This document shows positions 1 through 7,403 of a DNA stretch of 64,000 bases, piece after piece. Within the stretch, counting starts at the first letter, position 1; each line of letters begins with the position of its first letter. A model generated the notes under the pieces. That model saw only the letters and a list, made by a program, of their open reading frames with translations. It was not told where the DNA came from and searched no databases. This DNA is from Cytophagales bacterium (GTDB taxonomy: Bacteria; Bacteroidota; Bacteroidia; Cytophagales; Cyclobacteriaceae). The stretch is taken from the NCBI GenBank assembly GCA_017303805.1, contig JAFLBQ010000007.1, positions 124,001-188,000 of the forward strand, written 5' to 3'. Made by a program: the position numbers and the translations under genes.

Positions 1-1043
1 TTGGGTGCCGTCATCAAAACTTTGCGTGACTTATCAGCAATCTTTACATCCGCTAACACTAAATTTTGCGTAGCTGTGTAATCCCAAATCTCACCGGGTG
101 TAGTTTGATAATGCCACACCAACCTTCTATCATCCGGATTGATCGCCAGTATCGAAGCGAGATATAGATTATCACCACCGTTCGGACTCCGGAACCAGAT
201 CGGGTATGGCGATGCATTGCCTGTACCCACATACAACAAGTTCAACTCCGCATCATAGGCCGATTCGCCCCACGCTGTTCCGCCACCACCGCTCTGCCAG
301 TGCGAGTTCGCATCCCACGTTTTGGAAGCCACTTCCATTTCCGGATGCTCAAAACCATTCTTCGGATCGCCAGGCACAATAAAGAAACGCCACTTCTGTT
401 CACCACTCACCAGATCATAAGCCGTAACATAACCCCGCACGCCAAACTCCGCACCTGAGTTTCCAATCATAACAATATTGCCCGCAACTTGTGGCGGACT
501 CGTAATGGTATAAGCAACGGTTCTGTCCGTAAAAGTATCTACACGCCACAGCACCGCACCAGTTGCGGCATCCAGACAAACTAAGTACCCATCCAACGTG
601 CCTACATAGACTTTTCCTTGCCACACGGCCACACCACGGTTTACCACATCGCAGCATGACCTGCGCGCATAACTCGCATCAACAGGCGGAAGATATTGCC
701 ACAAGCCTTTGCCCGTGCGCGCATCAAGCGCATATACCGCGCCCCACGCACCCGATGTGTACATCACACCATCCACCACAATAGGCGTGGCCTCCAACCC
801 GCGCGGAACATTGCCAATGTGTGTGCTGGCATCATACTCCCACGCGAAACCCAACTGCTGCACATTGCTTGTGTTCACCTTGTTCAACGGTGAGTAATGC
901 TGCATTTGCTGATTGCCACCCAACGTAAGCCAATCCTTCGCGTGTTGATTGTTCAACCGTTGCTGGTCAACCCAACCAACTGGATTTTCTTTTGAACAAC
1001 TCAACGCAATTGCGAGAAACAGAAAAGCAGAAATCTTTTTCAT
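1..1043 (-). CDS. PQQ-dependent alcohol dehydrogenase-like lipoprotein (N-terminal part, runs off the window)
   Basis: An uninterrupted reading frame of 347 codons starts at an ATG whose first residues are MKKISAFLFLAIALSCSKEN, a lipoprotein-type signal with Cys at residue 17. It continues past the left edge. Quinoprotein beta-propeller features are visible: WLTLGGNQQMQHYSPL near the N-terminus, GLEATPIVVDGVMYTSG, repeated ALDARTGKGLWQY-like blade motifs, an adjacent Cys pair (RRSCCDV, typical of PQQ alcohol dehydrogenases) and GGGGTAWGE. Such enzymes oxidise alcohols or sugars in the periplasm and pass electrons to a quinone or cytochrome. The C-terminus is not visible, so the presence of a fused cytochrome c domain cannot be judged. 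Confidence 0.88.
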   Translation of the reverse strand, partial: MKKISAFLFLAIALSCSKENPVGWVDQQRLNNQHAKDWLTLGGNQQMQHYSPLNKVNTSNVQQLGFAWEYDASTHIGNVPRGLEATPIVVDGVMYTSGAWGAVYALDARTGKGLWQYLPPVDASYARRSCCDVVNRGVAVWQGKVYVGTLDGYLVCLDAATGAVLWRVDTFTDRTVAYTITSPPQVAGNIVMIGNSGAEFGVRGYVTAYDLVSGEQKWRFFIVPGDPKNGFEHPEMEVASKTWDANSHWQSGGGGTAWGESAYDAELNLLYVGTGNASPYPIWFRSPNGGDNLYLASILAINPDDRRLVWHYQTTPGEIWDYTATQNLVLADVKIADKSRKVLMTAP

Positions 1044-1207
1044 GGGAAAGTGTTAGGTTGTTTAAAGATACTGGAAACTGAAGAATAGAATACTATGAAC
1101 CTGTCGGTAGGCAAGTTCACGAATGAAATGCAAATAGTCTTTCGATTAAAGATCTACTAGCTACACCAAACAGGAAGTTTGAGCCATGTTGCTGGGGTTG
1201 CTAAGAC

Positions 1208-2029
1208 CTAATACTCATACTCAACAAGCATTGTATATAGGGTCGGATCAGCATTATAGGCAGGCATCATATCGCGTTGATTGAATATTTTTTTTGCTTT
1301 AATAGTGTTTCCCTGATAAATAGATTCTTCCAATAATCGATCGGTTTCTCCAGTTAATGTTGCGTAAACCCGGTAAAGATTGCCCTCAGCATTATATTCA
1401 TTTTTAATACAATTCCTGCCTTCTGGCATATGAGTCAGCGGGTTACAAGTTTCCATTAAAAGGTCACCAGAATAAACATTCATTTTAGTAACAATATTGG
1501 TAATATAAACTCCATCCCCCCTCCATCGTTCTTCTATTAACCTACCGCTAGTGTCGTAAGTCATTATTGCTGTATAGCTGTAGATGTACCCATTATTTCC
1601 CATGTAGAAATTTTGAATACTGTCAGCATTCATATGATTGCTATAGAAATATTCTGCTTTCGTGGTTTCCGATTGTCCCTGAAATGTCTTTACGACTTTC
1701 AATTGGGTACCCTCATATTCGTACTCAACTGAGCTGATGGCGTTGATATCTGTATATGCAGCGGTCATCTTGGTTTTTCTATTCAACCCGTCATACTCAT
1801 ATTGAATTTCATAACCAGTGGATGAAAACTTGATGTCGATAAATTGTTCTTTTAAGAGCCGTCCTGAGAGGTCATAAGTATAAAGTTTTTCGGCCTGCTT
1901 TTCACCCGTCTCAAGCCTGGTGTATGTTTCTTTCTGGACTATTTGAGCGGCTCGCTTAGACTCTGTTATTTCCTCACAAGAAATGAGCACAATTAATAAA
2001 CAGATTGAGATGTATAAGGTGAATCTCAT
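1208..2029 (-). CDS. YD-repeat-like lipoprotein of unknown function
   Basis: The 273-residue protein begins with a lipoprotein signal (LLIVLISCEEITESK), so it is probably anchored to a membrane. The rest is made of imperfect tyrosine-aspartate repeats: YDLSGRLLKE, YEYDGLNRKTK, YDTSGRLIEE and EYNAEGNLYR. These resemble the beta-hairpin repeats of RHS/YD proteins, but there is no RHS core or toxin domain. Small repeat-only lipoproteins like this are common in Bacteroidota and are of unknown function. Base composition is more AT-rich than the neighbours. It stands alone between the PQQ dehydrogenase and the divergent glutaminase. The ATG start gives a complete signal peptide. Confidence 0.7.
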   Translation of the reverse strand: MRFTLYISICLLIVLISCEEITESKRAAQIVQKETYTRLETGEKQAEKLYTYDLSGRLLKEQFIDIKFSSTGYEIQYEYDGLNRKTKMTAAYTDINAISSVEYEYEGTQLKVVKTFQGQSETTKAEYFYSNHMNADSIQNFYMGNNGYIYSYTAIMTYDTSGRLIEERWRGDGVYITNIVTKMNVYSGDLLMETCNPLTHMPEGRNCIKNEYNAEGNLYRVYATLTGETDRLLEESIYQGNTIKAKKIFNQRDMMPAYNADPTLYTMLVEYEY

Positions 2030-2210
2030 AAATTAGTGTCTATTGATGAATTCTTAATGAATCGAACTAAAGATTATAAATATAATGAAAGCCAAATGAT
2101 GATGCAAACCTTACTTCAAACTCTTGCTCGTGGGGATACAAGCTTGGCACTTGTAGAGACTAACCACAAAAAATAGTCGTACTTTAAAACCAGCAATCTA
2201 AGATCAACCT

Positions 2211-3122
2211 ATGAGCTACCAGGAAATAATTGATGAAGTTTATCATGATGTGAAGGATATTGATGACAAGGGAAAACTGGCTACCTACATTCCGGAGTTG
2301 GCGCGGGTAAGCCCCCAAAAATTTGGGATTCATATCTCTACGGTTAGCAGACATCAACATGGTATTGGCGATTACGAGGAGCGATTTTCCATTCAGAGTA
2401 TTTCAAAAGTGCTGGCATTAACGCTGGCCTATAAAATCAAAAAGCAAGACATCTGGAAGCGGGTGGGCATTGAGCCATCGGGCACGGCCTTTAACTCTCT
2501 CGTGCAACTTGAGGCCGACAAAGGCATTCCCAGAAATCCATTTATCAATGCCGGGGCTATGGTAATTGCCGATATCCTGGTTACGCATTTAAAAAATCCG
2601 AAAAAGGATTTTATTGCCTTCGTTCGAGGCCTCGCGCATAACTCCCGGGTTGATTACAATCAACGCGTGGCTGCCTCAGAAAAATCAGTGGGCTATCGCA
2701 ATGTGGCGCTTTGTAATTTCATTAAGTCGTTTGACAATATTGATAACAACCCGGCAACTGTGCTCGACTTCTACTTTGATCTTTGTTCTATTGAAATGAG
2801 TTGCCAGGAACTTTCTGAAGCTTTTTTGTTTTTAGCCCATGATGGTCGAACGTTAAATGGAACCCAGATTTTAACAAATGCCCAAACGAAAAGAATCAAT
2901 GCCCTTATGCAGACCTGTGGCTTTTACGATGAGTCCGGTGAGTTTGCCTTTAAAGTTGGGTTGCCAGGGAAGAGTGGAGTAGGAGGCGGCATTATTGCTG
3001 TTCATCCGGATAAATACACAATTGCCGTCTGGAGCCCAAGACTAAATGCAAAGGATAATTCGTACAAAAGAGTTCGGGTGCTTGAAAAGTTTACTGTGAA
3101 AACGGAGACTTCGATTTTTTAG
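2211..3122 (+). CDS. glsA: Glutaminase
   Basis: The protein (303 residues, the usual length) is a serine-dependent beta-lactamase-fold glutaminase that hydrolyses L-glutamine to glutamate and ammonia in the cytoplasm. The catalytic SxxK motif is visible at S63-I-S-K66 in FSIQSISKVLAL. Other family blocks are GTAFNSLVQLE, GIPRNPFINAGAMV, FYFDLCSIEMSC and, near the C-terminus, VGLPGKSGVGGGI, the lid/active-site loop. No signal peptide is seen. It is a single gene with no obvious terminator. The start codon is the first ATG and gives the standard N-terminus. Confidence 0.95.
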   Translation: MSYQEIIDEVYHDVKDIDDKGKLATYIPELARVSPQKFGIHISTVSRHQHGIGDYEERFSIQSISKVLALTLAYKIKKQDIWKRVGIEPSGTAFNSLVQLEADKGIPRNPFINAGAMVIADILVTHLKNPKKDFIAFVRGLAHNSRVDYNQRVAASEKSVGYRNVALCNFIKSFDNIDNNPATVLDFYFDLCSIEMSCQELSEAFLFLAHDGRTLNGTQILTNAQTKRINALMQTCGFYDESGEFAFKVGLPGKSGVGGGIIAVHPDKYTIAVWSPRLNAKDNSYKRVRVLEKFTVKTETSIF

Positions 3123-3152
3123 CGAAGGATCTGATTAGTAAGTATTCAAGAC

Positions 3153-3365
3153 TTGATGCTGTGGGTTCGTGAGGACACAAACCTGGGCAAGGGAAATATG
3201 CAGGTGGTTGATCAACTGCTGCAACTGCTACTGATGCTGGTTGTAACCCTGTTGGCCTGGCTGAATGTTCAGCATGAATGGCTACACAAAGCGGTGGCAA
3301 TAATTATTATAGCAACCCTGACGCTAAGCATTATTGTTGAGTGGAATGTGTGGCTGATTGAGTAG
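3153..3365 (+). CDS. Possible small two-helix membrane protein
   Basis: This short frame (70 residues, or 55 if the internal ATG before MQVVDQLL is used) contains two hydrophobic stretches, LLQLLLMLVVTLLAWL and AVAIIIIATLTLSIIV, joined by a short polar loop. That is the layout of a small helical-hairpin membrane protein. It lies downstream of glutaminase on the same strand. No family was recognised and no strong ribosome-binding site is visible, so it may not be a real gene. Confidence 0.35.
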   Translation: MMLWVREDTNLGKGNMQVVDQLLQLLLMLVVTLLAWLNVQHEWLHKAVAIIIIATLTLSIIVEWNVWLIE

Positions 3366-3563
3366 GCCGGAGGGTTTGTAGCGAACAACTAATGAGGAGT
3401 AAAGGGAAAACCAGGCGCTGTCAGTTTTAAAATACCTTAGCGGTTTATGGCTTTGTGTTGTGATGGACTTATAGTAAACGCCTTTATACGAGACTACTTT
3501 GAAGAAAGTAAAGCTCCATCTATCGTCAGGCTTCATTATGTAAGATAGGAATTGATTAATGAA

Positions 3564-3596
3564 ACAAAAAAACGCCTCAGTCTTCCAAGGCGTTTT
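3564..3596 (-). terminator. Intrinsic terminator of the Gfo/Idh/MocA pair
   Basis: A hairpin with arms AACGCCT and AGGCGTT and a 10-nt loop is followed on the minus strand by a run of seven T. It lies just past the stop of the minus-strand oxidoreductase. Confidence 0.8.
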
Positions 3597-3618
3597 GCGA
3601 TTTCAGTGAAATCAATTT

Positions 3619-5049
3619 TTACAAACTCCAACCTGCACGGTATTCACGCTTCACAAACTGGTTGGCTTCATCGTAGTTGGTAATCTTCATGTTCTTCGCA
3701 TCCCACAATAACTTCTTGCGGCCGGTAAAGCCTTTGTCGGTGCGCAGGTTATAACTGCGAATGGCGAGGTTGCCCATTAGCACGGCTTCGGTAAATGGTC
3801 CGGCAAATTCAAATGGAGAGCTCAATTGTATCTTTCCATAACCTGCAATGCAGGCATCCACCCATTGCGTATAATGGCCGGCTTCCTGGCCTTCAACACG
3901 GGGTAGGGTAGGCTTGGGAAAGGTAAGGTCCTTCATACTCGCAGTTGGCAACAACACCGGCATACGTTCATAGTTAGCCATTAGTTTACCTTTGGTGCCT
4001 TCAAAGATGTAACCATTGCCACCGCCATCGCCAAGCTTTTCATCGGGTAGCAATTCATCGGGCCGCTTGGGTAATAAACCGCCATCCATCCACGTAAAGT
4101 TGATGTTACCTTTTCCGTCAGTACGTGGAAACTTTAAATGAATAATTGACGATGCCGGGCAGCTATCAGGGTAATCAGCTAATTTGAAAAAGTCGGCCCA
4201 CGCAGTGGTAGCGCTACATTCTACTTCAGAAGGATAATCGATTGGCAGAATACGGAAGGCGGCATCCATGATGTGGCAACCCATATCGCCCAAGGCCCCG
4301 GTGCCAAAGTTCCACCAGCCGCGCCAGTTAAAAGGGTGGTAGGCGGGGTTATAGTCAACGCCATTTACCGGGCCCAACCATAAATCCCAATCCATTTCTT
4401 TAGGTACTGCATGCTTGCCGGTGGGGGTTGCAATGCCTTGTGGCCACACGGGGCGGTTCGTCCAGCAGTAAACGGTATGCACATCACCGATTAAACCGGC
4501 ATCCACCCATTCTTTCGCTACGCGTACATAATCCGCGGAAGCGTATTGATTACCCATTTGCGTTACTACTTTGTATTTCTTTGCAGCTTCGGTTAAGGCA
4601 CGCGCTTCAAAAATGTTATGCGTAAGCGGCTTTTGTACATACACGTGCTTGCCGCGTTGCATGGCAGCCATAGCCGCCACTGCGTGCGTGTGGTCGGCCG
4701 TAGAAACCGATACAGCATCGATGTTTTTCGATTCCTTATCGAGCATCACCCGAAAATCTTTGTAGTATTTCGCTTTCGGAAAATTCTTTTTTGATTCAAC
4801 GGTTTGGCGTTCGTCCACATCGCACAAAAAAGAAATTTTTGCTTTCGGGTTGCCTTTGGTTTTTCCATCAATACTTCCGGCAAACCCGGTAAGGTCGCTG
4901 GTGCCTTTGCCGCCTACTCCAATGCCGGCAATGTAGAGGGTATCGCTGGGGGCAATGTAGCCCGGCCCGCCAATTACATAGCGAGGTACAATTGAAACGG
5001 CTGCTGCACCGAGTGCGGCCTTCTTCACAAAACTTCTGCGTGAGATCAT
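3619..5049 (-). CDS. Gfo/Idh/MocA family oxidoreductase, Tat-exported (copy 1)
   Basis: The 476-residue protein starts with a twin-arginine signal (SRRSFVKKAALGAAAVSIVP), so it should be exported folded. The NAD(P)-binding Rossmann motif is GIGVGGKG near residue 43. The family motif normally read as EKP is QKP here (GKHVYVQKPLTH). A C-terminal alpha/beta domain follows. Members oxidise or reduce sugars, inositols or their keto derivatives with NAD(P), often as tightly bound cofactor when exported. It forms a two-gene unit with a close paralogue 31 bp upstream and has its own terminator downstream. The substrate is unknown; a role in 3-keto-sugar metabolism is inferred from the neighbours. Confidence 0.9.
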   Translation of the reverse strand: MISRRSFVKKAALGAAAVSIVPRYVIGGPGYIAPSDTLYIAGIGVGGKGTSDLTGFAGSIDGKTKGNPKAKISFLCDVDERQTVESKKNFPKAKYYKDFRVMLDKESKNIDAVSVSTADHTHAVAAMAAMQRGKHVYVQKPLTHNIFEARALTEAAKKYKVVTQMGNQYASADYVRVAKEWVDAGLIGDVHTVYCWTNRPVWPQGIATPTGKHAVPKEMDWDLWLGPVNGVDYNPAYHPFNWRGWWNFGTGALGDMGCHIMDAAFRILPIDYPSEVECSATTAWADFFKLADYPDSCPASSIIHLKFPRTDGKGNINFTWMDGGLLPKRPDELLPDEKLGDGGGNGYIFEGTKGKLMANYERMPVLLPTASMKDLTFPKPTLPRVEGQEAGHYTQWVDACIAGYGKIQLSSPFEFAGPFTEAVLMGNLAIRSYNLRTDKGFTGRKKLLWDAKNMKITNYDEANQFVKREYRAGWSL

Positions 5050-5080
5050 AATAGGTAGTAAAATGAGAGTTTAAAAATAA

Positions 5081-6508
5081 TTACAAGCTGTAGCCATCGC
5101 GGTATGTACGTTTTACAAACTGGTTGGCTTCGTCAAAGTTGGTAATTTTCATATTGGGTCCATCCCAAAGGAGTTTAATGTAACGGCCGGGATAATCGAA
5201 TTGATCGGGGCGGCCTTCGCGCGGCTTGCGAATATCAAAACTACGCAGGGCAAGATTGCCCATTAAAATACTTTCGGTTAAGGGACCTGCCAACGCAAAG
5301 TCTGAACTTAGTTCGGTTTTACCATATCCTGCAATACAACCTTCTACCCATTGCAGGTAGTGTCCGGGTTCGGCACCACCGGCAACACGTTTAATAGTTT
5401 GAGGTACGTTTGCTTCTTTGGTGCGGCTGGTTGGTAATAGCTGTGGATTAATTCCATACGTGCCACACATCATCTTTCCTTTGGTGCCAATCATCAGCAC
5501 CCCGTTGCCACCATCGCCAAACACTTCGTTGGGGCCAAGTTCATCCGGGCGCTCAGGCTGAATGCCGCCATCCATCCAATGAAACTTAATATCGGGTTTG
5601 CCATTCGTACCACTAAACTTTAAGGTAATGTGCGATGAGGGCGGGCAGCTTTCGGGAAAGTAGCCGCGTTTAAATTCATCTACATACACACTGCCCACAC
5701 TTGCTTCCACTTCCGTGGGATAGCCGAGACCCAGTGTGCGGAAAGCGGGTTCAATAATGTGACAGGCCATATCGCCCAAGGCACCGGTGCCATAATCCCA
5801 CCAGCCACGCCAGTTAAATGGAACTAACTTATCTACATAATCTTTATAAGGTGCAGTCCCGAGCCATAAATCCCAATCTAACTCTTTGGGCACCTCGGCT
5901 TTGTTGGCTGACCAGGGAATGCCTTGTGGCCACACGGGCCGGTTGGTCCAGCAATACACGGTGTGCACCTCGCCAATTATGCCGGCCGCATACCATTCGC
6001 GCATTTGCCGAACGCCATCGCCCGAGGCGCCCTGGTTGCCCATCTGAGTTACTACTTTGTATTTCTTAGCAGCTTCGGTAAGCATGCGCGCTTCGAAGAT
6101 GTCGTGCGTTAAGGGTTTTTGCACATATACATGTTTGCCAAGTTTTATGGCAGCCATGGCTTGCACCCCATGCATGTGGTCGGGTGTGGATACCGAAACG
6201 GCATCAATGTGTTTGTGCTCGGCATCGAGCATTTTGCGATAGTCTTTGTAGTACTTTGCCTTCGGAAAGTTTTTTACAGAGTTTGCGGCTCGTCTCTCAT
6301 CCACATCGCACAGGTACGCAATGTTTACATTGGGGCTTTTCGCGAAACTGGAAAGGTCGCTTTGTCCTTTGCCTCCTACGCCTATACCGGCAATCGTAAG
6401 TTTATCGCTTGGTGCGATGAAGCCTTTACCTAATACGTGGCGCGGAACAATAGTTACGGCTGCTGCTGCAAGGCCTGCTGTTTTAATAAAAGATCTGCGG
6501 GTTGTCAT
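5081..6508 (-). CDS. Gfo/Idh/MocA family oxidoreductase, Tat-exported (copy 2)
   Basis: This protein (475 residues) is a close paralogue of the next gene downstream: both share the signal pattern RRSF(V/I)K, the Rossmann block IAGIGVGGKG, the QKPLTH motif, the segment WTNRPVWPQGI and the C-terminal LLWD..NMKITN(Y/F)DEANQFVKR. The pair therefore looks like a tandem duplication that has since diverged. The Tat signal (TTRRSFIKTAGLAAAAVTIVP) points to export. It is separated by about 120 bp of repeat-rich DNA from the subunit-3-like gene upstream, so it may be in the same transcript as the GMC dehydrogenase. The substrate is not known. Confidence 0.9.
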   Translation of the reverse strand: MTTRRSFIKTAGLAAAAVTIVPRHVLGKGFIAPSDKLTIAGIGVGGKGQSDLSSFAKSPNVNIAYLCDVDERRAANSVKNFPKAKYYKDYRKMLDAEHKHIDAVSVSTPDHMHGVQAMAAIKLGKHVYVQKPLTHDIFEARMLTEAAKKYKVVTQMGNQGASGDGVRQMREWYAAGIIGEVHTVYCWTNRPVWPQGIPWSANKAEVPKELDWDLWLGTAPYKDYVDKLVPFNWRGWWDYGTGALGDMACHIIEPAFRTLGLGYPTEVEASVGSVYVDEFKRGYFPESCPPSSHITLKFSGTNGKPDIKFHWMDGGIQPERPDELGPNEVFGDGGNGVLMIGTKGKMMCGTYGINPQLLPTSRTKEANVPQTIKRVAGGAEPGHYLQWVEGCIAGYGKTELSSDFALAGPLTESILMGNLALRSFDIRKPREGRPDQFDYPGRYIKLLWDGPNMKITNFDEANQFVKRTYRDGYSL

Positions 6509-6521
6509 GGTGGAATGTTTC

Positions 6522-6628
6522 TAGTTACTGGTCTATTGTTTTCCGATAGCTATCGGTTGTTTTGACTAACTTACTAAACTGATTACTGATCACCGATCGA
6601 ATACCATTACTGGTAACCGATAACTGAT
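6522..6628. repeat. Period-7 intergenic tract (locus A)
   Basis: The spacer reads as diverged units about 7 bp long based on ACTGATT, ACTGATC, ACCGATC and TAACCGA / TAACTGA. It is one of five spacers in the window with this periodicity and is the most degenerate of them. Confidence 0.5.
6543..6556. repeat. Perfect 14-bp palindrome
   Basis: CCGATAGCTATCGG is a perfect palindrome embedded in the spacer. A partial copy (GCTATCGG) lies in the spacer near 41518, so it may be a dispersed repeat rather than a local operator. Confidence 0.5.
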
Positions 6629-7282
6629 TTAACTATCAAACTTCACACTCTCTGCTAAAGTGCGTTCGTCATACTTCATGCCATACTGGTCGAGTACATC
6701 TTGCGGAACGCCATCCCATTGGTTGGGTTTGTTGCCCATGTAGCCTAAATCTTTTATTCCTATTTCGCTGGTAAAAAAGCCGCAGGCTGTAAGGTCGCGC
6801 ATCAGGTTAAAGAAGGCAACGCCCTGCGCCAGTTCGGGTTTTGCCTTTTCAGGATATGCAATTTCATCGATCATTTCAATTTGCTGTGCTGAGCTGCACG
6901 ATGCAAAGTCTGCATTGAATCGTTTCATGCATTGCAAGTCGAGCCACTTTAGTCCGCCCCGCATGGGAGTTTGGTGCCGCGGCATATCTTTTACGATAAA
7001 CTCAATAAACTCGGGCACTTTCGCATCGGTTGCTGAACCCGAAGTTTCGTCTTTAGGAATGATAATATCCGCCAGCAGACGGATGGTTTTCATTTCGTGC
7101 TCATCGAAAAATGTTTCGCTTAGTAATTTTTGCTCGCGCAATAATTCATCAGGTGTACGATCAATCGTAAACGTTGGCAACTCCGGTGTTTTCTCTTTTG
7201 GCGTTTCGCACGATTGACTGATTAGTGCTGTTGCACCAAGTGAACCAACGGCAAGAGTTTTTAAATATTTTCTTCTGTCCAT
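6629..7282 (-). CDS. Gluconate 2-dehydrogenase subunit 3-like protein
   Basis: The protein (217 residues from this ATG) has a twin-arginine signal with a lipobox-like end (DRRKYLKTLAVGS then ISQSCETP), followed by the subunit-3 fold with LLADIIIPKDETSG and PEFIEFIVKDMP. In characterised FAD dehydrogenases the small subunit helps export and maturation of the GMC catalytic subunit, which carries no signal of its own. That fits here, because the GMC gene lies directly upstream. A GTG nine bases further upstream would add three residues, but it sits inside a repeat element, so the ATG is preferred. The GGGGTGAGG just upstream, supplied by the repeat, could serve as ribosome-binding site. Confidence 0.87.
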   Translation of the reverse strand: MDRRKYLKTLAVGSLGATALISQSCETPKEKTPELPTFTIDRTPDELLREQKLLSETFFDEHEMKTIRLLADIIIPKDETSGSATDAKVPEFIEFIVKDMPRHQTPMRGGLKWLDLQCMKRFNADFASCSSAQQIEMIDEIAYPEKAKPELAQGVAFFNLMRDLTACGFFTSEIGIKDLGYMGNKPNQWDGVPQDVLDQYGMKYDERTLAESVKFDS

Positions 7283-7285
7283 AGA

Positions 7286-7403
7286 CCTCACCCCCAGCCC
7301 CTCTCCGGAGGAGAGGGAGGAGGATTTGTTTTATTTTTGATCATTTATTTATTAACAACAACTCTAAAAGTCCCTCTCCATTGGAGAGTGATTTAGGGTG
7401 AGG
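7286..7403. repeat. REP-like inverted repeat filling the whole intergenic space
   Basis: The left arm (CCTCACCCCCAGCCCCTCTC) and the right arm (GAGAGTGATTTAGGGTGAGG) are inverted copies of one unit. Each arm also holds its own small hairpin (CTCTCCGGAGGAGAG on the left, CTCTCCATTGGAGAG on the right). The element spans exactly from the GMC stop codon to the start region of the next gene. Confidence 0.75.

Noticed and set aside
415-657. 80-codon minus-strand frame rich in Cys
   Set aside because: It is an out-of-frame shadow of the PQQ dehydrogenase, whose true frame is open from 1043 to the left edge.
3324-3536. 70-codon minus-strand frame between glutaminase and the Gfo/Idh/MocA pair
   Set aside because: No family, no hydrophobic or signal features, and no start signal. 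It might be a decayed remnant but cannot be supported.
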